Shown here: in pieces, positions 53,433 through 62,700 of the stretch | Position numbering within the stretch: position 1 is the first letter of the stretch | How the letters are laid out: each line of letters begins with the position of its first letter | Source: Streptomyces griseoluteus | Lineage (GTDB): Bacteria > Actinomycetota > Actinomycetes > Streptomycetales > Streptomycetaceae | Assembly (NCBI GenBank): GCA_000717735.1 | Contig: JOBE01000043.1 | Coordinates: forward strand, 1 to 64,000 | Direction: 5' to 3' | Length of the DNA: 64,000 nucleotides | Translations under genes and position numbers: made by a program | Notes under the pieces: model-generated | Told to the model about the DNA's origin: nothing | The model's input: only the letters and a program-made list of their open reading frames with translations | Databases searched by the model: none

Positions 53433-55736
53433 GTGAAGAAGATTGTCGTGGGCATGACCTTCGGGTCGGCGCTCACCGCCCTTCTCGCCGCGGGACTCAC
53501 CCCCGCCACCGCGCAGGAGGCCCCGGACACCCCGGCCAACACCACCGCGCACCGGCCCGACAACCGTCCGGGACCGCTCACGAAGCAGCGCACCGAGCTG
53601 CGGCAGAAGGCGATCGACCTGGTCGCCAAGGGCAGGGCCAAGGCGAACGCCGAGGGCGTCGTCGAGGTCGCGCCCGGCAAGTTCACCGAGATCGAGACCA
53701 CCACCGCCGACCGCCAGGAGAAGATCTTCACGATCCTCTCCGAGTTCGGCACGGACGCCTCCGGCAAGTACGGCACCGTCCCCGGCCCCCTGCACAACGA
53801 GATAGCCCAGCCCGACCGGAGCGTGGACAACTCCAACGCCTGGACGGCCGATTTCGACAAGGCGTACTACGAGAGCCTCTTCAACGGCTCCGGCGAGTCG
53901 ATGAAGACGTACTACGAGAAGCTCTCGGGCGGCCGCTACTCGGTAACCAACACCGTCGAGGACTGGGTCAAGGTCCCCCACAACGCCTCCTTCTACGGCG
54001 ACAACGCCATCGAGGACAACGGCGGTTCGTGGGCCTTCGTCCAGGACACCGGCGACGCCTGGTGGAACGCGCAGCTCGCGGCCGGCAAGACCCCCGCCGA
54101 GATCGACGCCTACCTCGCCCAGTTCGACGTCTGGGACCGCAACGACTGGGACCACGACGGCGACTTCGACGAGGCCGACGGCTACATCGACCACTTCCAG
54201 GCCGTCCACGCCGGCATGGGCGAGGACGCGGGCGGCGGCGCCCAGGGCGAGGACGCCATCTGGTCGCACCGCTGGTACGTCAACGGCGACGACTACGGCC
54301 TGACGGGCCCGGACGTCTCCGGCACCCAGAACAAGGCGGGCGGCGCCCGCATCGGCCAGTCCAAGTACTGGCTCGGCGACTACACCACCGAGGGCGAGAA
54401 CGGCGGACTCGGCGTCTTCTGCCACGAGTTCGGCCACGACCTCGGCCTGCCGGACTACTACGACACCGACGGCGGCGAGAACTCCACCGCCTTCTGGACC
54501 CTCATGAGCTCCGGCTCCTGGCTGAGCCACGGCGCCGCCGCGAACGCGGGCATCGGCACCCACCCGGGCCTCATGGGCGCCGAGGAGAAGCTCTTCCTCG
54601 GCTGGCTGGACTACACCGACGCCCCGCTCGGCGCCACCGGCACGTACACCCTCAACCCGGCGCAGCTCCAGGTCACCGGCAAGGACCAGGCAGTCCGCGT
54701 CGCGCTCCCGGACAAGGCGAGCAGCACCACCTACACCACGCCCACCTCCGGCACCCACGCCTGGTGGACCGGCTCGGCCGACGGCCTCAACCAGTCCCTC
54801 ACCCGCTCCGTGCCGGCCGCCTCGCGCGTCACCGTCAAGGCGAGCGCCTGGTACGAGATCGAGGCCGACTTCGACTACCTCTTCGCCGAGTACTCCCTCG
54901 ACGGCGGAGCCAACTGGGCCCGCGCGGGCGCGGCCGTCGACGGCTCCTCCGCCGGGAAGTGGACGACGCTGCGGTACGCGTACGACTCCGCGGGCAAGCC
55001 CTCCCTCTTCCGGTTCCGCTACCAGACGGACGGCGGCGTGCACTACGCCGGCGCGTTCCTCGACGACATCTCGCTGACCTCGGGCGGTACGACCCTGGCC
55101 ACCGACGACGTCGAGCAGGGCGCGGGCGCCTGGACCGCCACGGGCCGCTGGAACATCTCCACCGGCACCGAGACGGCGACCTACCCGCGGTACTACCTCC
55201 TGGAGAACCGCGAGTACGTCGGCTCCGACGCGCTCCTCGCCGAGGGCCCGTACCAGTTCAGCAAGGGCGTCACCGCGCCGGACTGGGTCGAGTACTTCCG
55301 CTACCAGAACGGCATGCTCGTCTGGTACGTCGACCGGTCCTTCGACGACAACAACGTCAGCGCCCACCCGGGCGGCGGGCAGGCCATGGCCGTCGACGCC
55401 CGCCCGGCCCCGTTCCGGTACGCCGACGGGAGCGCGCCCAGCAACCGGCGCCAGCCCTTCGACGCGACCTTCGGCCTCGAGGCCACGGACGCGACCTGCC
55501 TCCACAAGGAGGTCCTGGTGGGCAAGGGGAACAGCCAGACGGTCGAGACGCAGGCGGCCTGCGCCCCCTCCGTCCCCGGCATCCCGGTCTTCGACGACAC
55601 GGACCCGAACGCGTACTACGACACGTCGGCCCCGCAGGCCAGCGTGAAGGTCGCCGGCCACGGCGTCCGCGTCACGATCACCGGCGACGCCGGTGACGAC
55701 CTGACGATCAGCGTGACCAACCCGGCCGCGCACTGA
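53433..55736 (+). CDS. Secreted M6-family (immune inhibitor A-like) metalloprotease
   Basis: A 767-residue exported zinc protease. GTG at 53433 gives a signal peptide KKIVVGMTFGSALTALLAA ending near TAQEA. The propeptide is followed by an M6 catalytic domain with HEFGHDLGLPDYYD (HExxH zinc site; Asp or a downstream Glu as third ligand). Then come ConA-like/MAM beta domains (FRFRYQTDGGVHYAGAFLDD) and a C-terminal PKD-like end. No sorting signal is seen, so it is probably released. Typical length for InhA proteases of Streptomyces. Confidence 0.9.
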   Translation: MKKIVVGMTFGSALTALLAAGLTPATAQEAPDTPANTTAHRPDNRPGPLTKQRTELRQKAIDLVAKGRAKANAEGVVEVAPGKFTEIETTTADRQEKIFTILSEFGTDASGKYGTVPGPLHNEIAQPDRSVDNSNAWTADFDKAYYESLFNGSGESMKTYYEKLSGGRYSVTNTVEDWVKVPHNASFYGDNAIEDNGGSWAFVQDTGDAWWNAQLAAGKTPAEIDAYLAQFDVWDRNDWDHDGDFDEADGYIDHFQAVHAGMGEDAGGGAQGEDAIWSHRWYVNGDDYGLTGPDVSGTQNKAGGARIGQSKYWLGDYTTEGENGGLGVFCHEFGHDLGLPDYYDTDGGENSTAFWTLMSSGSWLSHGAAANAGIGTHPGLMGAEEKLFLGWLDYTDAPLGATGTYTLNPAQLQVTGKDQAVRVALPDKASSTTYTTPTSGTHAWWTGSADGLNQSLTRSVPAASRVTVKASAWYEIEADFDYLFAEYSLDGGANWARAGAAVDGSSAGKWTTLRYAYDSAGKPSLFRFRYQTDGGVHYAGAFLDDISLTSGGTTLATDDVEQGAGAWTATGRWNISTGTETATYPRYYLLENREYVGSDALLAEGPYQFSKGVTAPDWVEYFRYQNGMLVWYVDRSFDDNNVSAHPGGGQAMAVDARPAPFRYADGSAPSNRRQPFDATFGLEATDATCLHKEVLVGKGNSQTVETQAACAPSVPGIPVFDDTDPNAYYDTSAPQASVKVAGHGVRVTITGDAGDDLTISVTNPAAH

Positions 55737-55775
55737 TCCGTAGGAAGGTCCGCGGGGCGGTACGGGAGCGGGGCC

Positions 55776-56621
55776 TCAGGCCTCCTCCCGTACCGCCCTC
55801 GCCAGCTCCGCCAGGAACGCGACCACGCCCGCCGGGCCCCGGACCGCGAGGTCGGCGCGCTCGGCCAGCTCCGGGACCTCCGTGGAGCCGCTGCACACCA
55901 GCAGGCCCGGGGTGCCGTCGGCGCGGAGCTTCTCCACGGCGGCGAAGGCGGGCAGGTCGCCCAGGTCGTCACCCGCGTAGAGCACGGACCCGGCACCGAC
56001 CTCCCGTACGTACGCGGCGAGCGCCACGCCCTTGTCCATGCCCGGGGGCCGCAGCTCCAGGACCATGCGGCCGGGTTCGAGGACGAGGCCGTGGTGGGTG
56101 GCCAGCTCGCCGAGGGGGCCCTTCAGCGCCTCGAAGGCACGCTCCGGGTCGAGGGCGCGGCGGGTGTGGACGGCGACCGCGCGGCCCTTCTCCTCGATCC
56201 AGACACCCGGCCAGGCCCCTGCCCGGTCCAGGAAGCCGGGCAGCTCGGCGCGGACGGAGGCCACGCCCGGGTGCGGGGCGGCGGCCTGCACGGTGCCGGT
56301 GACGGCGTCCCAGCGCTCGGCGCCGTAGTGGCCGAGGACCACGAGGCGCTCAAGGCCGGGGACGCCGGCGAAGCCGCCGTATCGGACGGCCACCCCGGCG
56401 GGGCGGCCGGTCACGACGGCGATCGAGCCGACCTCTGGCGCGAGGGCCGTGAGCGCGGCGACGGCGTCGGGGTGGGCGCGGGCCTGTTCGGGGTCGGGCA
56501 CGATCTCGGCGAGGGTGCCGTCGAAGTCGAGGGCGACGACGGCCTTCGCGGGCCGCGCGAGCAGCGCGGCGAGGCCGTCGCGGCCGGTGGACGTGGTCGG
56601 GTGCGGGAGGCTGTTGACCAT
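55776..56621 (-). CDS. otsB: Trehalose-6-phosphate phosphatase
   Basis: A HAD-superfamily phosphatase releasing trehalose. The 281-residue protein has motif I ALDFDGTLAEIV (nucleophile Asp and acid/base Asp), motif II VVTGRPAG, and GDDLGDLPAF (Mg-binding motif IV). It pairs functionally with otsA at 43.8 kb. Confidence 0.92.
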   Translation of the reverse strand: MVNSLPHPTTSTGRDGLAALLARPAKAVVALDFDGTLAEIVPDPEQARAHPDAVAALTALAPEVGSIAVVTGRPAGVAVRYGGFAGVPGLERLVVLGHYGAERWDAVTGTVQAAAPHPGVASVRAELPGFLDRAGAWPGVWIEEKGRAVAVHTRRALDPERAFEALKGPLGELATHHGLVLEPGRMVLELRPPGMDKGVALAAYVREVGAGSVLYAGDDLGDLPAFAAVEKLRADGTPGLLVCSGSTEVPELAERADLAVRGPAGVVAFLAELARAVREEA

Positions 56622-56678
56622 GCCTCCGACCCTACCGACGCGGGGCGCCCGCGTCAGGGGGGCCGACGAGCTGCCGTC

Positions 56679-56930
56679 TCACCGCCGCCCCTGCTTCTCC
56701 TCCCGGACCCGGCGGAGCCGGTTGACGGTCACCGGGTCGTGGGCGAGGGCGCGCGGGTCGTCGAGGAGGGCGTTGAGCAGCTGGTAGTAGCGGGTCGGCG
56801 AGAGACCGAGCCGCTCGCGGACGGCCCGCTCCTTGGCACCGGGCCCGGGCCAGGAGCGGCGCTCGACGGCGAGGAGAGCCCGCTCGCGCTCGCCGAGCCC
56901 GCCATCCGTGACTTCGCGCTCGTCGGTCAT
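56679..56930 (-). CDS. DUF3263-family small protein
   Basis: An 83-residue helical protein with the conserved ALLAVERRSWPGPGAKERAVRERLGLSPTRYYQLL core (key part LGLSPTRYYQLLN), an HTH-like fold. It is common beside otsB in Streptomyces, and its function is unknown. It is probably co-transcribed with otsB. Confidence 0.88.
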   Translation of the reverse strand: MTDEREVTDGGLGERERALLAVERRSWPGPGAKERAVRERLGLSPTRYYQLLNALLDDPRALAHDPVTVNRLRRVREEKQGRR

Positions 56931-56967
56931 ACGAACAACCTATTACTCGGCATTCCGGGCCGCCGTC

Positions 56968-58251
56968 CTACTCGGCGTTCTCCGCCGCCGTCGCCACCCG
57001 GCCTATCGAGGCGAGGACGTCGGCGGGGCGCCCGGCCGGGGTGACGGCCTTGCCGATGTTCTGCTTGACGTTCTCGCTGACCTTGGCCCAGGACGTCTTG
57101 CCGACCGGCGGGAGCTGGCTGTCGGGGAGGGTCTTGAGGAAGACGCGCAGGTCGGCGTGTTCGGGCTCGGTCTCCATACGGCTGGAGGCGCTGACGGTGA
57201 CCGGCAGGAGGTCGTTGTCGCCGGCGAACTTCAGGACGTTGTCGTCGGTGAAGACGAAGTTCAGGAAGGCGCCGATCTCCTTGCGGTGACCGTTCTGCTT
57301 GAAGCCCATGATCCAGTCGGCGACGCCCATGGCGGCCTTCGGCGGGCCCTCGATGCCGGGGAGCGGCACCTGGCCGACCTCGACGCCCTTCTTGGCGGCC
57401 TCCTGGAGGAGCGAGGGGTGGCCGTTGAGCATGCCGACCTCGCCGTTCGCGAAGGCGGCGAAGGCGGCCTTGCGGTTGAGCTTGCCGGGGGCGACGGGCC
57501 CGGTGAGCCCCTTGCCGACGAGGTTCTTCCTGAGCCAGTCGAAGGTCTTGATGTTGGCGTCGGAGTCGACGGCGTAGCGGTCGGTTGCGTCGGTCCAGCC
57601 GCCGCCGCCGCTGAGCAGCCACATCAGGGCCTCCGCCTGGGCCTCCTCGGGGCCGAGCGGCAGCGCGAAGGGGGTGCGGACGCCGTTGTCCTTCAGCTTC
57701 CCGGCGGCTTCGGCGAGCTCGGCCCAGCTGGTGGGGGCCTCGATCCCGGCGTCGTCGAAGAGGCTCTGGTTGTAGAAGAGGGACCGGGTGGAGGCCACGA
57801 AGGGCAGCCCGTACTGGGTGCGCTTGTACTCGCCCGCCTCGACGAGCGGGGCGAGGAAGTTGGCCTGTACGGGGATGGTGAGGAGTTCCTCGGCGGCGTA
57901 GAGGTCGCCGGCGGCGGCGTAGTCGGCGTAGGCGCCGATCTGCGCGATGTCGGGGGCCTTGTCGGCCTCGACCATCTCGGAGACCTTGCGGTCGACGTCG
58001 TCCCAGGACTCGATGCTGACCTCGACCTTGATGCCGGGGTGCTGGGCCTCGAAGGCGGCGACGAGGTCGTTCCAGTACTTCTTGGTGGTGTCGCCACCGG
58101 TGAGGTCGTAGTCGGCGGCGACCAGTCTGAGGGTCACGTCGCCGGAGTCGCCTCCGAGGGAGCCGCAGCCGGTCATCGTCGCGGTCAGGCCGAGTGCGGC
58201 GGCGGCCGCGGTCAGTCCAAGGAATCGTCGCCGCTCCACGGCTTCATCCAC
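56968..58251 (-). CDS. Sugar-binding lipoprotein of an ABC transporter (family 1)
   Basis: A 427-residue extracellular binding protein. It has a twin-Arg signal (ERRRFLGLTAAAAAL) with lipobox MTGC at about residue 29. The SBP family 1 fold shows DYDLTGGDTTKKYWNDLVAAFE, GLPFVASTRSLFYNQSLFDDAG and SWAELAEAAGKLKDNG. No permease genes adjoin. A dre box lies 78-93 bp upstream and nagK-nagA diverge from it. I therefore infer uptake of chitin/aminosugar-related oligosaccharides. Confidence 0.88.
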   Translation of the reverse strand: MDEAVERRRFLGLTAAAAALGLTATMTGCGSLGGDSGDVTLRLVAADYDLTGGDTTKKYWNDLVAAFEAQHPGIKVEVSIESWDDVDRKVSEMVEADKAPDIAQIGAYADYAAAGDLYAAEELLTIPVQANFLAPLVEAGEYKRTQYGLPFVASTRSLFYNQSLFDDAGIEAPTSWAELAEAAGKLKDNGVRTPFALPLGPEEAQAEALMWLLSGGGGWTDATDRYAVDSDANIKTFDWLRKNLVGKGLTGPVAPGKLNRKAAFAAFANGEVGMLNGHPSLLQEAAKKGVEVGQVPLPGIEGPPKAAMGVADWIMGFKQNGHRKEIGAFLNFVFTDDNVLKFAGDNDLLPVTVSASSRMETEPEHADLRVFLKTLPDSQLPPVGKTSWAKVSENVKQNIGKAVTPAGRPADVLASIGRVATAAENAE

Positions 58252-58328
58252 CTTTTGCTCGTCGTTGAGCTGCTGCGAGCCTCACGTTTGCTCCGCGCAG
58301 GGGCGTAAGTCTCTCCCGTCACGGGGCA

Positions 58329-58442
58329 TGAGGTCTACACCACTCGGGTATCACTTCCGCAACGCCGGGGGGACCATGAGCCCATGACGGGTCCCGAATT
58401 TGTATCCGTACGCAACAATCCTCGGCAGTGGACTAGACCTTT
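58329..58442. promoter_or_regulatory. Two DasR (dre) operators in the nagK / binding-protein divergent gap
   Basis: TGAGGTCTACACCACT (58329-58344) and AGTGGACTAGACCTTT (58427-58442) each match 13 of 16 positions of the dre consensus AGTGGTCTAGACCACT. The first is nearer the binding-protein gene, the second 29 bp before the nagK start. DasR is the GlcNAc-utilisation repressor. Confidence 0.8.
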
Positions 58443-58470
58443 TGGGTCCCTGCGCGCCAGACTGTCCCCC

Positions 58471-59409
58471 GTGAGACACGTCATCGCCCTGGATGTGGGC
58501 GGCACCGGCATGAAGGCCGCCCTCGTCGGGGCGGACGGCACCCTGCTCCACGAGGCCCGCCGCGCCACCGGGCGCGAGCGCGGCCCCGAGGCCGTCGTGG
58601 AGACGATCCTCGACTTCGCCGCAGAGCTCCGCACCCTCGGCCACGAGCGGTACGGCGAGCCCGCCGCGGCCGCCGGAGTCGCCGTCCCCGGAATCGTCGA
58701 CGCCGAGAACGGCATCGCCGTCTACGCCGCCAACCTCGGCTGGCGAGACGTTCCCATGCGCGAACTCCTCAGCCGCCGCCTCGACGGCGTCCCCGTCGCC
58801 CTCGGCCACGACGTCCGCACCGGCGGCCTCGCCGAAGGCCGCATCGGCGCGGGCAACGGCGCCGACCGCTTCCTCTTCGTCCCCCTCGGCACCGGCATCG
58901 CCGGCGCCATCGGCATCGGCGACCGCATCGAGGCCGGCGCCCACGGCTACGCCGGCGAGATCGGCCACATCGTCGTCCGCCCCGGCGGTACGGAGTGCGG
59001 CTGCGGCCAGCGCGGCTGCCTGGAGCGGTACGCCTCCGCGTCCGCCGTCTCCCAGGCCTGGGCCGAGGCGAGCGGCGACCCCGAGGCCGACGCCGCCGAC
59101 TGCGCCAAGGCCGTCGAATCCGGCGACACCACGGCCCTCCGGGTCTGGCAGGACGCCGTCGACGCCCTCGCCGACGGACTCGTCACGGCGCTCACCCTCC
59201 TCGACCCGCGCACCCTCATCATCGGTGGCGGACTCGCCGAGGCCGGGGAAACCTTGTTCACACCACTACGGGCCGCGGTGGAGGAACGAGTCACGTTCCA
59301 GAAGCTGCCCGCCATCGTGCCGGCAGCCCTCGGGGACACCGCCGGATGCCTGGGCGCGGGCCTCCTCGCCTGGGACCTTCTCTCCCTCGACTCGGAGGTT
59401 TCCGCCTGA
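58471..59409 (+). CDS. nagK: ROK-family N-acetylglucosamine kinase
   Basis: A 312-residue kinase converting GlcNAc to GlcNAc-6-P. It has VIALDVGGTGMKAALVGADG (ATP phosphate loop) at the start, GHDVRTGGLAE and the ROK zinc motif CGCGQRGCLERYAS. The GTG at 58471 fits the family N-terminus; a longer frame would run across the dre box. The stop overlaps nagA by one base (TGATG). Confidence 0.9.
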   Translation: MRHVIALDVGGTGMKAALVGADGTLLHEARRATGRERGPEAVVETILDFAAELRTLGHERYGEPAAAAGVAVPGIVDAENGIAVYAANLGWRDVPMRELLSRRLDGVPVALGHDVRTGGLAEGRIGAGNGADRFLFVPLGTGIAGAIGIGDRIEAGAHGYAGEIGHIVVRPGGTECGCGQRGCLERYASASAVSQAWAEASGDPEADAADCAKAVESGDTTALRVWQDAVDALADGLVTALTLLDPRTLIIGGGLAEAGETLFTPLRAAVEERVTFQKLPAIVPAALGDTAGCLGAGLLAWDLLSLDSEVSA

Positions 59410-60563
59410 TGACCGATCACAAGGTTCTCACCGGCGCACGCGTCGTGCTGCCCACCGGGACGGTCGAGAACGGACGCGTGATCGTCGCGGGCGACCGGAT
59501 CACGGGCTCGGCCCCCGAGGGCGCCCCGGCCGTCGACCTGACCGGCCACTGGCTCGTCCCCGGCTTCGTCGACATGCACAACCACGGCGGCGGCGGCGCC
59601 TCCTTCACCTCCGGCACCGTCGACGAGGTCCTCAAGGGCGTCCACACCCACCGCCTGCACGGCACCACCACCGTCGTCGCCTCCTTCGTCACCGGCGAGA
59701 TGGACTTCCTCAGCCGGCGGGCCGGACTGCTCTCCGAACTCGCCGAGCAGGGCGAGATCGCCGGCCTCCACTTCGAGGGCCCGTTCATCTCCCCCTGCCG
59801 CAAGGGCGCCCACGACGAGACGCTGCTCCGCGACCCCGACCCCGCCGAGGTCCGCAAGCTGATCGACGCCGCCCGCGGCCAGGCCAAGATGGTCACCCTC
59901 GCCACCGAACTGCCCGGCGGCCTCGACTCCGTACGGCTGCTCGCCGAGCACGGCGTGATCGCCGCCATCGGCCACACCGACGCGACGTACGAGCAGACCG
60001 TCCAGGCCATCGACGCGGGCGCCACCGTCGCCACCCACCTCTACAACGCGATGCCCGGCCTCGGCCACCGCGCACCCGGCCCCGTCGCCGCCCTCCTGGA
60101 GGACGAGCGGATCACCGTCGAGCTCATCAACGACGGCACCCACCTCCACCCCGCCGCCCTCGAACTCGCCTTCCACCACGCGGGCCCCGAGCGCGTCGCG
60201 TTCATCACCGACGCCATGGACGCCGCCGGCTTCGGCGACGGCCGCTACATGCTCGGCACCCTGGAGGTCGAGGTGAAGGACAGTGTCGCCCGCCTCGTCG
60301 AGGGCGGCTCGATCGCCGGGTCCACCCTCACCCTGGACCGCGCGTTCAAGCGCGCCGCCACCGTCGACGGCCTCCCCGTCGAAGCCGTCGTGCAGGCCAT
60401 CTCGGCCAACCCGGCCCGCCTCCTCGGCGTGTACGACCGCGTCGGCTCCCTCGAGCCCGGCAAGGACGCCGACCTCGTCGTCCTCGACGCCGGGTTCGAC
60501 GTCAGGGGCGTCATGCGCAAGGGCGAGTGGATCGTCGACCCATCGGCGGGCACAGTGGCCTGA
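59409..60563 (+). CDS. nagA: N-acetylglucosamine-6-phosphate deacetylase
   Basis: Deacetylates GlcNAc-6-P to GlcN-6-P. The 384-residue amidohydrolase has GFVDMHNHGGGGASF (first metal-binding HxH-like site), GLHFEGPFISPCRKGAH (catalytic Glu), IGHTDA, HLYNAMPGLGHR and FITDAMDAAG (catalytic Asp). Its length is normal. Start overlaps the nagK stop (TGATG). It also receives GlcNAc-6-P from MurQ-dependent cell-wall recycling (murQ at 26.5 kb). Confidence 0.95.
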   Translation: MTDHKVLTGARVVLPTGTVENGRVIVAGDRITGSAPEGAPAVDLTGHWLVPGFVDMHNHGGGGASFTSGTVDEVLKGVHTHRLHGTTTVVASFVTGEMDFLSRRAGLLSELAEQGEIAGLHFEGPFISPCRKGAHDETLLRDPDPAEVRKLIDAARGQAKMVTLATELPGGLDSVRLLAEHGVIAAIGHTDATYEQTVQAIDAGATVATHLYNAMPGLGHRAPGPVAALLEDERITVELINDGTHLHPAALELAFHHAGPERVAFITDAMDAAGFGDGRYMLGTLEVEVKDSVARLVEGGSIAGSTLTLDRAFKRAATVDGLPVEAVVQAISANPARLLGVYDRVGSLEPGKDADLVVLDAGFDVRGVMRKGEWIVDPSAGTVA

Positions 60564-60578
60564 TCAGGAGTCACACGG

Positions 60579-60620
60579 AAGGGCGGTCGGCCGCGGGTCT
60601 GGGCCAACCGCCTTTCGTTT
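60579..60620 (+). terminator. Terminator after nagA
   Basis: GGCGGT-N-GGCC pairs with GGCC-N-ACCGCC around a short loop, followed by TTTCGTTT on the plus strand. Confidence 0.8.
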
Positions 60621-60697
60621 GGCATGATCAGTGCCCGTCGGAGCACACGTTCCGCAGCACTTCACACGCACGACGAACGACGGAGGGTGGACAGGTC

Positions 60698-61624
60698 GTG
60701 ATCCTCACGGTCACCCTCAACACGGCGCTCGACCTGACCTACCGGGTCCCCGCCCTCACCCCGCACGCCTCGCACCGGGTCACCCAGGTCATCGAACGCC
60801 CCGGCGGCAAGGGCCTCAACGTGGCCCGCGTCCTCGCCGCCCTCGGGTACGAGACCGTCGCCACGGGCTTCGCGGGCGGCGCCACGGGCAGCGTGCTGCG
60901 GGACCTGCTCGCGGCGACCCCCGTCAGGGACGAGCTGGTCGGGACGGCGGGCCCCACCCGCCGCACGGTCGCGATCGTCGACGCCTCGACGGGCGACACA
61001 ACCCAGCTCAACGAACCCGGTCCCACCGTCACGGCCGACGAGTGGACCGCCTTCCGCACCCGCTTCACGGAGCTCCTGGACGGCGCCGCGGCGGTCGCCC
61101 TGTGCGGCAGCCTCACGCCGGGCATCCACGTCGGCGCGTACGCGGACCTCGTCCGCCTGTCGCGCGCGGCCGGAGTCCCCGTCCTCCTCGACACCAGCGG
61201 CGAACCCCTGCGGCGCGGCATCGCCGCCCGCCCGGACCTGGTCAAGCCGAACGCCGACGAGCTCGCCCAGCTGACCGGCTCCCGCGACCCGCTGCGCGCG
61301 ACCCACGACGCCCGGGGCAGGGGCGCCCGCGCGGTCGTCTCCTCGCTCGGCCCCGAGGGCCTGCTCGCCGCGACCCCCGAGGGCCTGTGGCGCGCGACCC
61401 CGCCCGCCGCGGTGAAGGGCAACCCCACGGGCGCGGGCGACTCGGCCGTCGCGGGCCTCCTGTCGGGCCTGGTGGACAAGGCCCCCTGGCCCGAACGCCT
61501 CGCCCGGGCGGTCGCCCTCTCGGCGGCGACGGTGCTCTCCCCGGTGGCCGGCGAGTTCGACCCGACGGCCTACGGGGAGCTGCTGCCCCGGGTGAAGGTG
61601 ACGGCGGAGCCGGAGGCCGCGTGA
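60698..61624 (+). CDS. PfkB-family sugar-phosphate kinase (1-phosphofructokinase/tagatose-6-P kinase type)
   Basis: A 308-residue ribokinase-fold kinase: VTLNTALDLTYRVP at the start, RPGGKGLNVARVLAALG (PfkB signature 1), and KGNPTGAGDSAVAGLLSGL (signature 2 with catalytic Asp). GTG at 60698 follows GGAGGG. It is in the position of a conserved gene next to nagKA in Streptomyces and may be tied to aminosugar catabolism; the exact substrate is unresolved. Confidence 0.85.
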   Translation: MILTVTLNTALDLTYRVPALTPHASHRVTQVIERPGGKGLNVARVLAALGYETVATGFAGGATGSVLRDLLAATPVRDELVGTAGPTRRTVAIVDASTGDTTQLNEPGPTVTADEWTAFRTRFTELLDGAAAVALCGSLTPGIHVGAYADLVRLSRAAGVPVLLDTSGEPLRRGIAARPDLVKPNADELAQLTGSRDPLRATHDARGRGARAVVSSLGPEGLLAATPEGLWRATPPAAVKGNPTGAGDSAVAGLLSGLVDKAPWPERLARAVALSAATVLSPVAGEFDPTAYGELLPRVKVTAEPEAA

Positions 61625-61633
61625 GCCCGGAGG

Positions 61634-62605
61634 TCACCTACCGGTCTTGCCGGCTTCCAGGTAGACCTGATCCAGTATCGCGTCGCAGGTGTTCCCGGCT
61701 TCGCAGGAGATCTTCAGCGCGTTGTTGCCCTTGTCGAGGTTCACGTAGGCGTACGTGTACGTCCAGCCCTTCTCCCAGTCGCCCTCGGCGGCCTTGGCGA
61801 AGTTGGACATGTTGACCTTGCGGGGCGGCGTGTTGTTGACCGTCAGCGAGGTCTCGGCGTCCTTGCCCGGCACGCTGTAGATGATCCGCAGCGTGTACTC
61901 CCCGGAGTCCGGCACATCGACGGACCAGCTGGCCGAACCACCCACGCCGTTGAAGGAGACGTAGGCACCGTTCGGCCCCTTCGCTCCCTTCACGTCCTTG
62001 GCGAGGCTCGCCGGGCCGCCCAGCTTCAGGGTCGCCGCGTCCTGCTTCGGGAGCTCGGCCGGGGTCGGTTCCGTGCTGGGAGCGGTGCTGGGCTCCTCGG
62101 AGACCTGGGACGGCGCGGTCGACGGCGTGCCGCCACCCGCCTGGCCGCCCTTGTCGTCCTCGTTGCCGTTGTTGTTGATCACGGCCGCGGTGATGCCGAT
62201 CACGACGACCGCGACGACCGCGACCGCGCCGATCAGGAGGCCCTTGGTGTTGGGGCCGCGGCCGGAGCCGCCGCCGCGCTGGGCCGGGATCGGGGACTGC
62301 GGGCGGGTCTGCTGCCCGCCGTACGTCTCGGGCGCGGCGTACTGCGCCTGCGGCTGACCGTACGGGGCCTGCTGCTGCGGCGGCACGTACGGCGGCGGCT
62401 GCTGCTGGCCGTACTGGCGCTCGCCGACCGTCCTGACCTGGTTGTACGAGGTCCGGGGCACGCCGGGCTGAGCCGCCGCGGGGCCGGGGTAGCCGTAGCC
62501 GCCACCGCCCGGGGGCTGGGCGCCCGCTGCCTGACCGTCCGCGTACAGGTAGCCGAACGGGTCGTCGTTCTCGGGCTTGTTCGCGCCGTCGTTACCGGCA
62601 GCCAT
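61634..62605 (-). CDS. Membrane-anchored CBM35-like protein
   Basis: 323 residues: a Pro/Gln/Gly/Tyr-rich cytoplasmic N-terminus (about 115 residues), one TM helix GLLIGAVAVVAVVVIGITAAV, a Ser/Thr/Pro linker, then a C-terminal beta-sandwich like CBM35 (SFNGVGGSASWSVDVPDSGEYTLRI, key part SWSVDVPDSGEYTLRIIY; LDQVYLE at the end). It probably binds glycans outside the membrane. Converges with the kinase gene. Confidence 0.85.
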   Translation of the reverse strand: MAAGNDGANKPENDDPFGYLYADGQAAGAQPPGGGGYGYPGPAAAQPGVPRTSYNQVRTVGERQYGQQQPPPYVPPQQQAPYGQPQAQYAAPETYGGQQTRPQSPIPAQRGGGSGRGPNTKGLLIGAVAVVAVVVIGITAAVINNNGNEDDKGGQAGGGTPSTAPSQVSEEPSTAPSTEPTPAELPKQDAATLKLGGPASLAKDVKGAKGPNGAYVSFNGVGGSASWSVDVPDSGEYTLRIIYSVPGKDAETSLTVNNTPPRKVNMSNFAKAAEGDWEKGWTYTYAYVNLDKGNNALKISCEAGNTCDAILDQVYLEAGKTGR

Positions 62606-62700
62606 CCGGGTTCCTCTCCATGCTCGCCAGCCGTCGCCGACCGGCCGAGCCTACCTCGAACGGACCAGCCCCCGAAGCGGCCCCGGGCGTGTCAAGGGCC

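Noticed and set aside
53313..55733. Minus-strand frame of about 800 codons opposite the M6 protease
   Set aside because: Shadow of a well-supported protease gene. Val/Gly/Arg low complexity.
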